From Diospyros lotus (Eukaryota > Streptophyta > Magnoliopsida > Ericales > Ebenaceae), in NCBI RefSeq assembly GCF_014633365.1, contig NC_068351.1:24524366-24588365 (forward strand): a stretch of 64,000 nt of DNA. The letters are read 5' to 3'. Below, one piece after another: positions 43,901 to 54,830 of this stretch. Positions within the stretch are counted from its first letter, which is position 1, and every line of letters begins with the position of its first letter. Under the pieces are notes generated by a model, which saw only the letters and a program-made list of their open reading frames with translations, ran no database searches and had not been told where the DNA came from. The position numbers and the translations under genes are program-made.

Positions 43901-46900
43901 CCATGCAAAAAGACGGCAGATGCAGTAGCTACAGCCAAATTGTTTTTCAAGGAGATTGTTAGACTACATGGAGTCCCTAAAACTATTACTTCGGATCATG
44001 ATACAAGGTTCTTGAGTCACTTCTGGATTACGTTATGGAGAATGTTCGATTCATCTTTGGAATTTCAACAGCACAGCACATCCCCAGACTGATAGACAGA
44101 CAGAGGTGGTGAATCATATCTTAGGAAATCTAATTCGTAATGTTTGCAAAGACAAGCCAAGACAATGGGACCTAGTCATAGATCAAGCGGAATTTTCCTA
44201 CAACAACGCCGTGCATAGCTCAACAGGAAGATCACCATTCTCTATCGTATACATGAAAGTTCCTAATCATACATTGAATTTGGTAAAATTGCCAAAGGTA
44301 CCAAGTTTCAGTGTTGCAGCTAGTGACTTAGCCGAGCACGTTCAAGCAGTTCAGGAAGATGTCAAGCAAAAGTTGCACAAGGCGAATAAGAAGTATAAGG
44401 CAGTAGCTGACAAGCATAAAAAGCACAAGATATTTGCAGTTGGAGATGAAGTCATGATATTCTTGAAAAATGAACAGATTCCAGTAGGGAAACAGAATAA
44501 GCTCAAGCCAAAGAAATATGTTCCTTACAAGATTACAAAGAAGATCAATGATAATGCTTATGTTATGAATTTGCCTAATCATGTGGGTATTTCCAAAACA
44601 TTCAATATTGCTGATCATTCTTTGTATTTGCCAGAAGTTGAGTTATCATACCCAGATCATAATTCGAGGACAAATTTTTCTCAAGTGGAGGTGAATGATG
44701 CGGACACTGATCAAGACCCGACCCAAGCCAAGGCCGAGCCAATCACACTAGAATAGTATTTTAATACTTCATATGCATTAGGATTCTATTTCATGTTTCT
44801 ACTTGATTTAGGATTTTATTTCATGTTTGACTAGGATTTATTTCTATTAGGATTCTAGTTGGATTTTGTTTACAAATATTAGATGGATTTGAATTAACCA
44901 AACACTAGAAATATGCCTAGGATCTAGAATTTGTAATCAAGTTTTCTCAATACAATTACAGCAACCTATTTAAGTTTTTTTAGCAAAACAATCTTGTTTT
45001 TGCGTCTTCTTGAAAACCAAGTTTCGGCCATTGAAGTTTTTTCTTTCAAGAGTTTATTTGGTGTATTTTTTTCACACACGCACTACACGCTGCGTCAAAA
45101 AACTGCCCTAGTTTTTCAGAAAATTACTCCACAAAAAACTTGAAAACTTGCTCAAATACAAAAATTTTCCAAATGGAAAATGGAAATGAATTTTCTAAGT
45201 TTTATTTGTTAATTTGGAGATTTGGAAAATGCGGTTTTCCAAAAATTTTCCACAAATCATCATCTCATTCTCTAACACAAGTTACATAAAGAAAGTAATT
45301 AAAACATCTCTCTTTTTAACAAACATATGTTCTAATTTTCTAGATTAAAAATTAGTTTATGTATTTCTATTATTTGAATGCATTCTCCAAATTTTTCATA
45401 GAAAATGAAAACTAAAGATTTTTGTAGAAATTTGGAGATAGAAAAGTGGAAATCATTTTCCTCAACTAAACAGCCCGAGAGATTCCATTCAAAACATGGC
45501 CTTCCTTGCACCATGCTTTCATGTCTTAGTGCATTTAATGCGTGCCAAACTTTGATGAAAGTTTTCCGCTACTATTTCAATGTCAACACTCACATTATGC
45601 TCCACGGATAGAACATATGAAGCATGGACATGGACATGGACATGGGACACGAAGGCACCAAACACAGGACATGGGGACACGACATCTTTCAACAAAGTCG
45701 GACACAACACTATCAAGATAAATTAATTAATAAAATAATATTTTATATTTTTAAAGCATAATAAAGTATCAAAAGATTCGAAACTATATTCCAAATTCAC
45801 AAATATGCATTAAAAATTCATAAGCTAAAATTCCAAATGAATAACTCTAATCTAATTAACAATCAACTCAAAATCTAGTCGTCTTTATCCCTAACAATAC
45901 AGTCGATGTTTTAAGAGATAAAAAATAGAAGCGCAAAGGGAATGAAAACTAAACAATCGTGCTATCAAAACATAGAAAAATAAAAAAGAATCATGCAATT
46001 ACCAAGTCATGAAAATAAAGAGTAAAAAAGAAAACCCTTACTTTTTAGTCTTTGAAGTGTTTGCATAGGGGACACGCATGTCCTATTGTGTCCTCGTAGG
46101 GGGCATAAGTGTCCTACGCACGTCCCCTCCCATATCCTTTTAAAATTAAGAAAGTGTCAAACACACCTAATAGGCATGCCCAATGCATGTCAAAGGCATG
46201 CTGGGGTGTCAGACATGTCGGCAACACCAGTATGACAACCTCTAGGAAGTGTCTGCTTTACAGGGTAGAACAGTACTTATTAAGGATCTGTACCAACTCA
46301 AAGTCTAAAAGGTCATCCAAAGACATCCCTTATTCTATACTCAACAAAGAACTCTCAAAATTCTGGTAACTCTTTGAAAAATAACGGTATTCATTAAGCT
46401 CCCCTGACAGCTTAGTCTAGTCTTCCCTAGACTTTGACTAGTCTACTAAGCAAAACATTCTGGCAACTTCAATTCGAAGAAAGGTACTCATTGATCACTC
46501 TGCCATGAGAAAACCCTAAACACTCTACACTACCTTCATTAGCTCTGAAATTGTATAGATTTGTCATTTTAACAAGCATGCTGCATGACACAGCATTTTT
46601 GTGAAAGATTACAAACTGGGCCAATAAAACTTACGTTTGACTTTCTGAGGCATACTAGCTTTTGCGCTAAAAGCCGACAAGAATGCTACGAAGTCCTTGA
46701 AATTTAAACCATCCACCATCTTAAGCAGCCTCTGCAAAGAACAGAAAACCGAAGCAGAAAAATATCAAACATTTGGCATGCAACATCAGATATTAAATGA
46801 ACGCAAACCAGCCTTGGCGATTCTAGACAATCCAATTAGCCTACCTGAGAAAGAGGGTTCATTGCAAACTCGGGTACAGATAGAAACTCATCGGCGGAGA

Positions 46901-47133
46901 TAAAACCTTTGGCATTCCGATCAAGTTGGCAAAATCTTTGATACAAAGACACGATTTCTTGCTGGGAAACTACGTGAAAAAGGAAACAAGTCCACTTCAG
47001 AACGAAACAGAAAATGAACAAAACCAAAACAGAAATGTACGTATCCAAGGAAATCAAACTTACATAAATGGTCACAGTGATCTTGGACTTCTTCAATGTC
47101 ATACTGAGTTAGCATTGACGAAGCATTACCCAT
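28923..47133 (-). CDS. Calcineurin-B-like EF-hand Ca2+-binding protein, 175 aa, six exons
   Basis: Exons on the minus strand: 47133-47064, 46969-46845, 46731-46635, 38685-38576, 30204-30130, 28973-28923. Phases join exactly (70, 125, 97, 110, 75, 51 nt) into 175 codons and TAA, the usual length of plant calcineurin subunit B-like proteins. The N-terminus MGNASSM is a myristoylation signal. The first EF loop is D40-E51 ([12 protein letters not shown]), and another is D104-D115 ([12 protein letters not shown], with Asp instead of Glu at position 12). The N-terminal and C-terminal EF regions are degenerate. The end, KMEVEVPVD, is typical. It should act as a membrane-anchored Ca2+ sensor. Plants lack a classic calcineurin A, so its partner is unclear. 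Introns 3 and 4 hold a Gypsy and a Copia element. The exon 5 donor is GTTCTT, which is weak. TTTACAG at about 47144 suggests an intron in the 5' leader. Confidence 0.93.
31081..31260 (+). repeat. 5' LTR of the intron-4 Copia element
   Basis: This 180-bp LTR starts TGTTAGAATTATTAG and ends TATTTTCTCACA. CCTATTATAAATAAC at about 31193-31207 can serve as the TATA region. Confidence 0.93.
31441..34050 (-). pseudogene. Head-to-head Copia fragment (C-terminal integrase linker, reverse transcriptase, RNase H, part of 3' LTR)
   Basis: On the minus strand, a frame 33845-33162 begins with the integrase-RT linker word [12 protein letters not shown]. It is followed by a Ser/Pro-rich linker and [15 protein letters not shown]. 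After a stop, 33161-32883 carries [18 protein letters not shown] and [10 protein letters not shown]. Next come [10 protein letters not shown], then YVDD near 32730 in a different frame from the following 372-aa frame (32800-31682). That frame has [13 protein letters not shown], the RNase H words and DVLTKGLS. Sequence at 31441-31681 looks like part of its 3' LTR, ending TTACTTTTACAG on the minus strand. It lies in the untranslated leader of the 31081-37937 element, between its PBS and gag. Its own 5' end is missing. Confidence 0.85.
33457..34106. repeat. 325-bp tandem duplication at the Copia-in-Copia junction
   Basis: Copies at 33457-33781 and 33782-34106 are nearly identical, with about six differences by eye. 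Each contains the upstream end of the head-to-head Copia fragment plus about 60 bp of the host element's leader (GCCGGTCACTTTTCTCCAAC). Because the unit spans the insertion junction, the duplication came after the insertion. Confidence 0.9.
34147..35352 (+). pseudogene. Gag and protease of the intron-4 Copia element (one internal stop)
   Basis: ATG at 34147 opens a frame [11 protein letters not shown] that is broken once, by TAG at 34267-34269. It then runs open for 360 codons to 35350-35352. It includes a Copia gag helix region ([18 protein letters not shown]), a CCHC knuckle [14 protein letters not shown], and the protease active site [11 protein letters not shown]. The protease C-terminal half continues in another frame ([15 protein letters not shown]) after about 35340. 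Confidence 0.85.
35340..37757 (+). pseudogene. Integrase and reduced RT-RNase H of the intron-4 Copia element
   Basis: Integrase words are clear: [33 protein letters not shown], then [12 protein letters not shown]. They are spread over at least three frames. Reverse transcriptase starts at about 36850 ([38 protein letters not shown]) and then jumps near 37090 to [14 protein letters not shown]. The part with the catalytic YVDD is therefore deleted. RNase H is at about 37260-37745 ([19 protein letters not shown]). The element is dead. Long frames through 36391-36876 in other phases are shadows. Confidence 0.85.
37758..37937 (+). repeat. 3' LTR of the intron-4 Copia element
   Basis: This 180-bp LTR follows the polypurine tract and is followed by ATGTT. 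It equals the 5' LTR in length but differs at about one position in ten, without indels. Confidence 0.93.
39772..40186 (+). repeat. 5' LTR of the Gypsy element
   Basis: It starts TGATGCGGACAC and ends ACGCTACGTCA. CACTATAAATATG near 39992-40004 is a TATA box; the matching place in the 3' LTR reads CACTAGAAATATG. Confidence 0.93.
40219..41450 (+). pseudogene. Gypsy gag (broken), with a damaged zinc knuckle
   Basis: ATG at 40219 begins [11 protein letters not shown] and meets TAG at 40267. The frame goes on through the gag core ([21 protein letters not shown], then [13 protein letters not shown]) to a stop at about 40750. A second piece covers 40807-41172. The CCHC knuckle reads [14 protein letters not shown] at 41302-41343. 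Its first Cys codon is TGA (41302-41304), so the knuckle is both damaged and cut. An acidic linker ([22 protein letters not shown]) follows. Confidence 0.85.
41451..44756 (+). pseudogene. Gypsy pol: protease, RT, RNase H, integrase (frameshifts and stops)
   Basis: The protease [15 protein letters not shown] is at 41551-41596. RT runs from [12 protein letters not shown] (42187) through [13 protein letters not shown] to [16 protein letters not shown] and [12 protein letters not shown] (42612-42647), with stops at 42438 and 42522. RNase H has [13 protein letters not shown] and TDHQALKYL (43007-43487). Integrase has the H-H-C-C region ([18 protein letters not shown]), WEDFSMDFV, and [13 protein letters not shown] frameshift follows at about 44065, after DSSLEF. 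It resumes at 44106 and ends at 44756. The final 20 codons lie inside the 3' LTR. Confidence 0.9.
44696..45097 (+). repeat. 3' LTR of the Gypsy element
   Basis: This 402-bp LTR starts TGATGCGGACACTGATC and ends ACGCTGCGTCA. The pol frame reads into it and stops at 44754-44756. Confidence 0.92.
45098..46634. other. Rest of intron 3; no gene
   Basis: This intron sequence contains a short ATGGAC hexamer run (about 45625-45646). Around 45600-46260 it has several GGACACG / CGTGTCC-like words on both strands, which could be a worn MITE. Sharp ends were not found. Confidence 0.4.
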
Positions 47134-47309
47134 TGAATTATCACTGTAAACCAGCAATTTTGACAAAAAAGCACGTAGACCCACTAATTAAATCCAAATT
47201 TGTTCGTGCAAACGCAAAATTCAAGTCGGAAAGAAAGGAAGAATTAAAAAAGAGGAGACCTGGCAATCTGAAGCGCAGAGAGTGAGAGGTGGATAAGATT
47301 GGTGATGAA

Positions 47310-47392
47310 GGAACGAATATAAAGCAATTATGTATGTATGTATGTATGCATGCATGCCTACATGCATGTTTGTTTGTTTGTTTGTGCTACCT
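47310..47392. repeat. ATGT / TTTG microsatellite upstream of the calcineurin-B-like gene
   Basis: Runs of GTAT, GCAT and GTTT tetramers lie about 200 bp upstream of the ATG, near the likely start of transcription. They give open frames full of MYVCMYACM, which are not genes. Confidence 0.8.
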
Positions 47393-47854
47393 CGTCGTCA
47401 TCATCGAAGCTCCACGAAGCAAGCAATTGCTGGCTGTATGGTTCTGTCCAAGAAAGTGGACTCGGTTGACGAAGAAATTGATGTCTATCCTCGAAAACAA
47501 TTTGTGATCATCTGCTTCGCATCCGCATTCTATGTAATGTTCCTCATCGCATCACACCAGACTTAAAATGCGGTTTAAAATCTCGATCTCGGGTATGAGA
47601 CGCTGAGTGAGTTGGCTTTGCAATGTGATAAAAGATTGTAATAATCTCTCTTAACGAACCAAACCAAAAACAGCGATTATGATTGTGATGAAAATGAATG
47701 CGATTAATATTTAAGTTTTGCTATTTTTTAATGTTTAAAATATAAATAATAAAAAAAAACTAAAATAGCAAGATGATGTTAGTGTGATTTGAGCATGTAT
47801 AAATTAGGAAAGGAGAGGGTGAGGGACGGGGTAGGATGATTGATCACTTTGAAA

Positions 47855-48612
47855 TAGAGATGTCAAAAGGATCGGATGGCTCGCGACCACCTGGCCCAAC
47901 TCAGGATGGGCCAAGCTATGTGGCTCGACCTATCATTGTTCAAACAAACAGCCCAGGCCTAAGCCCCATAGGGGGTGGAGCCAAAGAATTTGGGCCCACA
48001 GCCCGGTTCAGCCCGTGGCCCACTAGGCCAGGCCCGTTGGGACCTTATGAGCTGAGCCCATGAGGCTTTTATGGGCTTGGCTAAATAGGCCTATTAAGCC
48101 CGACCCTTTAGGGCCTTATGTTATTTTCAAGTTGAGAATCCCAACATTCCTTGTTTATTTATTTTTTTAATTATGTTATTTTTTATTAATTATTAATATT
48201 AAATGTAAAAAAAATTACATTTCACAATATATATAAATAATAACCATTAATATATTTAAAAATTTTAAACTAAATTTTTTATATATTTAAATTATAAATA
48301 AATATTTTTTATATATTTATTATTTTTCGTATCAATTCAAAAAAATATATAAAATTTTAAAATATAAAATAATAAAATAGTATTTAAAACTTAAAAATTA
48401 TTTTTAAAAAAATTAATTTTTATATATACATTATTTTAATTTTCATATATATATTATTTTTAAAAAAAATATTTAAAAAAAAAGAATCAGACTCAATGGA
48501 CCTAATTTATCGGGGCCTATAGCCTTACCCATGGCAAAAAATTCAGGTCGAACCCTGGTCCAACCCATTTAAAAAGCCTATGAAGGCCAACCCGACTTTT
48601 TTGACATCTCTA
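47855..48612. mobile_element. hAT-like MITE between the two intact genes
   Basis: TAGAGATGTCAAAA at 47855 pairs with TTTTTTGACATCTCTA ending at 48612. The flanks CTTTGAAA (47847-47854) and CTTTAGAA (48613-48620) match at six of eight positions, as expected for the 8-bp target duplications of hAT elements. The ends are rich in GGGCC and AGGCC words and the middle is AT-rich. It is non-autonomous. It lies about 0.7 kb upstream of the calcineurin-B-like ATG and 0.65 kb downstream of the pyrophosphatase stop. Confidence 0.75.
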
Positions 48613-49091
48613 CTTTAGAAGCTTTAGATGCTTTTTATTAAAAATTCCATCCCTTCTCGCTGTTCTCATCATTAAAGTCAAGTTGGCAAATCAAAATTGC
48701 ACAAATTCAAATAATTGCCCTTAACAGAGAGTCAGATTAAGATTACTTTGGCAATCACAAGTGTTAAAATGTAACTGGGAACAGATTAAGCATAAAATAA
48801 ATATTAGATGGGTAACCCATCAAATCAAACTACTGAGCAAAATCAAAAGTAAATTGACCTGAATTTATGCGTACCTACCCACCCTTCTAGACGATCTTAA
48901 GCTTGAAAAGGCACGGAACAACATTGGCCAAAGGCCCCCCAACCCAATCTACCGATTTATCCCTTAAAAAAGAGCAAAAGAAAAGATGATGCCATTGCTA
49001 TGAAAATTTGGAAACTATTGCTTCTAAATTCTAATGCTATCTCAATTCTCAAACCCTCACTGACTGATTGTGAATGGTAATTTTCTTCTTT

Positions 49092-49127
<36 letters not shown>
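49092..49127. repeat. ATC trinucleotide microsatellite (about 12 units)
   Basis: A clean (ATC)n run lies about 135 bp past the pyrophosphatase stop codon, probably in its 3' untranslated region (minus strand GAT). Confidence 0.9.
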
Positions 49128-49129
<2 letters not shown>

Positions 49130-49259
49130 TACCACCACATTTATCATCTGCTCATCGAAAATTTTAACTACCTAAAAAGCTTAGAAAAACCCCCAACAAA
49201 TGGGGTTGGACATGGTTGGATGTAGAAGGCGGCTTGGGCTTGGGCAAATGCAGGAACTA

Positions 49260-52200
49260 TTAGAAGATCTTGAAAAGCAAGCCACCATGGGTGGCAAAGA
49301 AGGGAGCAAACACAAGGGACTCTACTGCCATTAGCTTGATGAGAATGTTGAGCGACGGGCCTGATGTATCCTTAAGAGGGTCACCGATGGTGTCACCAAT
49401 CACAGCCGCCTTGTGAGGTTCAGATCCTTTAGGCCCGAGGGTCCTCGCGTGCTCAGAGGCACCAGCCTGAAGGCAACATTTACGGCACAATGTTAGCGCT
49501 GTCGCAATAACAAAATAAAACAAACCACTTTGACACATTTAACCAAAGATTGTTACCTCGATGTACTTCTTGGCGTTATCCCACGCTCCACCAGTGTTGG
49601 ATGCAGAGATTGCTATCTGTTGTACACAACATTCAAAAACTACATTGGCAACATGATATATTTGGGTCCTCGCAAGATTCTATTCCTATTTTTACAGCCT
49701 TTTGCCTTTGGGGAAGAAATCTATTGTGATGATCTCTGAATTTATATGCCATTTTAACAAATTTGAAATTTTAACAATACCTGAACTCCAGAAACAAGGG
49801 CGCCAGCAAGCACACCCGAGAGTGTCTCAACGCCGAACAGAGTTCCAACAATCAGTGGTGTCAACATGACGAGGGCACCAGGTGGAATCATCTCCTTGAT
49901 AGACGCATCAGTAGAGATCTTGACACAGGTGGCGTAATCAGGCTTCGCAAGCCCCTCCATGATACCTGGAATGGTGTTAAACTGCCTCCGAACCTCCTCA
50001 ACCATCTTTAAGGCTGCACTTCCCACGCTCTTCATTGTCATGGCAGAGAACCAGTAGGGAAGCATGGCACCGACAATCAAACCAATAAAGACCTTCGGGG
50101 TAAGAACATCAACAGTTGAAATTGCTGCACGGCTAACAAAAGCACCAAAAAGGGCCAATGACACAAGTGCAGCAGATCCAATAGCAAACCCCTAGAAACA
50201 AGCAGAAAATAAACTCACTCCATCATTCAACTGAGTATGGTGAGAGGAAACATTGTGCACAAGCTTTGCAGCTACACAAAATAATAGCACCAAAAAAAAT
50301 ATACATTGACACTGGTTTATCAGAGCACAATTCAGTGCCCCAATCTGCAAAAGCAGCTTAGAGCTGATTTCTTATACAAGTGGTGAATGCTGAAGCAAGA
50401 GATTCATTGAATCAAGGCCTGATCAATGTGGGAAGAAAAAAAAGGATATTACAATACCTTTCCGATGGCTGCAGTGGTGTTTCCAGCAGCATCAAGTGCA
50501 TCGGTTCTTTCACGGATTCGATGGCTCATGCCAGCCATCTCAGCAATGCCTCCAGCATTGTCACTGATGGGACCATATGCATCAATTGCCAGTCCAGTAG
50601 CAATGGTGCTAAGCATGCCAAGGGCTGCCACGGCAATACCATACATGGAAGCAAAGCTAAAACTGACAAATATGCTGATTGCAATGGCAAAAATTGGAAT
50701 AATGACTGATTTGTATCCCAGAGCAAGGCCAAAGATAACATTTGTGGCAGCTCCAGTCCGGCAGGAATCCGCAACATCTTGCACGGGGCTATTTTATTTA
50801 CAAAGGAAAAGGTAAGTAAGGAGATGCCACAGCAGGACAGGAAGTTGGTAAGCATGCAAATTGCAGAATACCTGTATGCGTTGCTAGTGTAGTACTCTGT
50901 CACAAACCCAATGATAAGTCCGGCCCAAAGCCCAACACAAACACACAAGAACAGCTGCCTGCAAGCCAAAAACAACTTTTCTTTAACCAAATATTAACGA
51001 GACACGTGTTATACCAATAAGAACCGGCTGACCACCTAGTTCAAGCAACTTTTCTGTTACTACTCTACCGACTCATTTTGTATGTTTCCAGCATTGACAT
51101 CAACACCCAATTAGATGAAGTTTCCAGGAAAGGAACACCCAAGATAAATTGGGAAAACATGGAGGTGAAACTATAAGACAGGAAAGTAGAGTGGCTTGGT
51201 GGGAGTGGTTTCTGAGAGAGAGGATTCAGTATGGTCATCATATGAAAAATCATATAAATTATTTGCCCCTTCTCTTTTTCTTAACAGGCTTAAATTTTAA
51301 ATCTCCTGGAGGACTACCCAAGAACAAAAGAAATAGCCCATGTGTACAGGCTTGAGTGAAGGTGCTAGTAAATTCAAGTGACAAACTAATAAATTTAGAA
51401 TGTATGATTGAGGTTCTCTTTTTCACTCTTTCATCATCATTTCTCTTTTTCTCTCTCAAGGGTTTAGGATTTAGGGTGAGAAATGTGAAGCTTACCAATT
51501 CTTCACAACTTTTTGAGCACCAAAATTGAAAATTGTGAAGGATGATGGCAGCGCAATCCAGCTAACTATTGCAATTCCCAGAGTCATTAGAATAGTAGAG
51601 ATAATAAGCTGTTTTTTCAACGCTGGTTCAATTTCCTTGACAGCCTTGATTTCAAAAAAGTCAGTGGCAAAGAGAGTGGTGATCAAACAAACAAGGACAC
51701 CCATAGAACTAATAAGAAGGGGATAACACATTGAAGTAAACTCATGGTTGATTCCAAAGGAAGAGATAGAGGCCACAACAAGTGCAGCACAAGATGATTC
51801 AGCATATGAGCCAAAAAGGTCAGACCCCATGCCAGCAATATCACCCACATTATCACCAACATTATCTGCAATCACCTGCAAGAATAAGACATTCAATGTC
51901 AGGAAGCCCTAAAAGAAAAAGCATCTCAATAATTAGATATTCAAGAGTGAAGATGCTCACAGCTGGATTCCTTGGATCATCTTCAGGAATGTTCCTTTCA
52001 ACCTTCCCCACAAGATCAGCACCAACATCAGCAGCCTTAGTGTAGATCCCTCCGGCAACTCTTCCAAAAAGAGCCATGGAGGAACCCCCAAGGCCATAAC
52101 CAGTAATAGCCTCAAAAAGGCCTTCCCAGTCATCACCATAGTACAGCTTGAAAAGATTGATTGCAATATACAGGACCAAGAGTCCATTAGCAGCAAGAAG

Positions 52201-54704
52201 AAAACCCATAACTGCACCAGATCTAAATGCAGTAATAAACGCTTTCCCTACACCTTTTCTAGCTTCCAACGTAGTCCTTGCATTTGCATAGGTTGCAATT
52301 TTCATCCCTAGGAAACCAGATAAGACTGAGGTGACAGCACCAAGCACGAATGACACAGTGCTAAATATAGCAGTGGCAAGTGCTGGCTTGCATAGCTTAT
52401 CTGGGTTATAGGTGCAGGGTTGACTCTTTGTGCTAAAACTCTCAACAGAGCCCAAGAAGAGGAATATGAGAATTGCAAAAGCAACCATGAAGATACCCAC
52501 ATACTGATATTCAGTAAATAGAAAAGATGTTGCACCTGTTACGTTCAAGAATTATGAATTCAGAAACTTAGAAAAGTATAAATTTTAGCACACAAAGTTA
52601 TGAACTAATCCCCATGAATCAGAAAATCCATATTAGAAACTAAATGCAACTTGGATTATTAATACTGCAACTAAGAGCCAGCACCAGAATCAGTAAACAA
52701 TCCTAAGAAAGAATAGCCATGATAAGACAGTGTCTTAAAAATGAATTGCATATTAGCAGTGGTACAAAAGAAAACAAAAACAGAATTAATATATGTATAT
52801 ATATAAAACTAAACTGTCAAAATATACTACAATGAGAACAAGGACGCACTTTCAAAGTATTCAGGGAAACCATCAGAAAAGACACTGGCTAAAAATAGCC
52901 CAGCAACTTTGAAATTTCAAATTCATTATCACAAATATCTTTAAAAATGAAACATCAGAGCAAACTCGCATTGTGCAATAACAAAAGAGTCTAATGATAA
53001 AGACCAGAGATACTCAATTGACCTAAACATCCAGAGGTATAGAGCTATCATGCCTTAAGGTTCAACGCAAACCCAACCTCCGGAGACCAGGGAAGCAAGT
53101 TTGGCACCATAGCTTTAACAAGACCTTAGAAACAAATCCTATTTGGCACTACCCATGGGAAACAATTCCTAGGCCCACCTTATAATTTATTATGTGAGAA
53201 AACATTGTTTTACATTTGACAGTAATAAGAAGTTTTGATTGTAATACTTAATGTCCCACATTGGCCCCACTTTCTTGCTGTGTGCCAATAAGTAGCATAA
53301 ACAAACCTACTGCTTTTACTCAAATAGAACTATCAAAAAAGGTTAATCCTGTGGCTGAGAAAAATATATGTTCCCATAACAACTCCGTACCAAACTCTAC
53401 CCAGAAAAGTAAAAGTTGAATTACAAAAAAGAAGAAAAAGATCTTTAATGAAGAAGACAATACGTATACGTGACTTCTCAGGCGCTGTACACGTTGCATT
53501 ATTACTTCTCATAGAAATACACGTGCAAGGCGGACTGATACATTAATGATTTAATCTATCAAATAAAGTATAAAATATAGACTTGTTTTTTTATAGTCAA
53601 TAAAGAATGAAGACATTTTACGCAATACGGCAATGAGGTGTAAGATAGTAATATGCTGCTCCCAATGCAAGATAACGATGGAATAAAATACTATTTCAGC
53701 GATACACGTTGGAGAAAATTTAATAAAAACAGATCTAATCCAGCTCATATGCGTGACATCACCGCACCCAATGCAGTAAATACAAGTTTAAATAAAAATG
53801 AGACACAAAACCCTAAAACCCTGTTTGTAAGCCAAGAAAACTCGGTAAACCCGGGAATCAGAATAGGATCTGTAACATTCAACTAAATTAAGTCCCCAGT
53901 AAACCCGAAACTAGAAGACCCAACCCAGCACAATAGGATAAAACACAGAAAACAATAGGAAAAGTAAAAAAAAAAAAGGGTTTTTCTAACCCATGTCGTG
54001 GGCACCCATTAAATTATATTTAATTTGCTTTATTTTTTCAGCTTGGTTAATAGTAAATGTATTATGTTTTGAAATGTTTTACTAATTAATAAAAACATTT
54101 GAATGTTAAAAACAGAGTACAAAAATTATACCTTACCGAGTGCCAATGGCATAAATTAGAAAGACCCAAAAGAAAACCAATTGAATGAGATCTGGACAGA
54201 CTGAAGATGAAACGCAGCTAAGCATAGGTCGAGTTCATTTCCTTCTTCCTCCTCCTCTTAACAATTAGACAAATTCAATACGGATCCAGACCTTCTTAAT
54301 AGTCGAAGTTTCAAACATGAACCGATGGGCAAGACACGAAGTTCGAAAACTTCAAAACTCGTGTAAGATTCAAATGAACCGACACGCATAGGTCGATTAC
54401 CGAGCATTTCTAGATCTGGAAAACATGCGTGGAGATATATAGGATAGAGTCGCTCACCTTCGGATATAGCAGCCTGTATCTCGGCGCACTTGGAGACGAC
54501 GTTATGGTCATTGATGCCTTCCTCCTCTTCAATCAAGTAGTCATTGTATCCATTCTTGTTCTTCGGTGACGACGCGTTCCGGTCCAGAGAGAGCTTCACG
54601 CGAGACACCAGCACCCACTGGACCAACGAGAACGCGATTCCAATCACCGCGCACACCGGAATCAGAACCTCCGTCGCCAGATCCGAAAGCAACACCGACC
54701 CCAT
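49260..54704 (-). CDS. AVP1: Type I (K+-dependent) vacuolar H+-translocating inorganic pyrophosphatase, 765 aa, eight exons
   Basis: It hydrolyses pyrophosphate to pump protons into the vacuole. Exons on the minus strand: 54704-54458, 52535-51961, 51875-51496, 50958-50872, 50788-50458, 50191-49781, 49616-49557, 49466-49260. The 2298 nt join in phase to 765 codons plus TAA, the normal length. Signature sites are present: [11 protein letters not shown] (about 252-262) with [24 protein letters not shown] (278-294), and DTIGDPLKD (722-730). GNTTAAIGK (532-540) has Ala where type II enzymes have Lys, so it is type I. Many hydrophobic segments fit the multi-spanning membrane topology. The start [22 protein letters not shown] matches the family N-terminus. 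No frameshift or stop was found. Intron 1 is 1.9 kb and has no gene. Confidence 0.97.
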
Positions 54705-54830
54705 GGCTGCGACACTCGCCTGAACAGCAAGAGAGAGAGAGAGGGAGAGAGAAGGGGGAGAGAGAAACACGACTCACACTACTCGGGAGGGTTTGAGCGG
54801 TGCGAGGGTCTGTAGATTTATAGATAAGAG
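54705..54830 (-). promoter_or_regulatory. Pyrophosphatase core promoter: TATA box and CT-rich leader
   Basis: The minus strand has CTATAAATC at about 54815-54823, about 110 bp before the ATG at 54704. Between them the minus strand is a long CT tract (about 54728-54770), typical of a plant Y patch and leader. A TTCAG just before the coding start could be an acceptor, but no leader intron is proposed. Confidence 0.65.

Larger units (their letters stand above)
39772..45097 (+). mobile_element. Ty3/Gypsy (chromovirus-like) element with both LTRs, in intron 3 of the calcineurin-B-like gene
   Basis: LTRs are at 39772-40186 (415 bp) and 44696-45097 (402 bp). The 5' copy has a 13-bp insertion. Otherwise they align without gaps, with roughly 9% difference by eye. 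Flanks GAAAA and AAAAA are a probable target duplication with one mismatch. The primer-binding site TGGTATCAGAAC starts at about 40189. Domain order is gag, protease, RT, RNase H, integrase, which defines Ty3/Gypsy. The integrase C-terminal words ([21 protein letters not shown], then a FNIAD motif) point to a Reina/Galadriel-type chromovirus. No chromodomain was seen. It is antisense to the host gene. Confidence 0.93.

Noticed and set aside
49267..54704. Many overlapping frames inside the pyrophosphatase locus in other phases
   Set aside because: All are shadows of the eight exons, which join in phase to a full-length family member.
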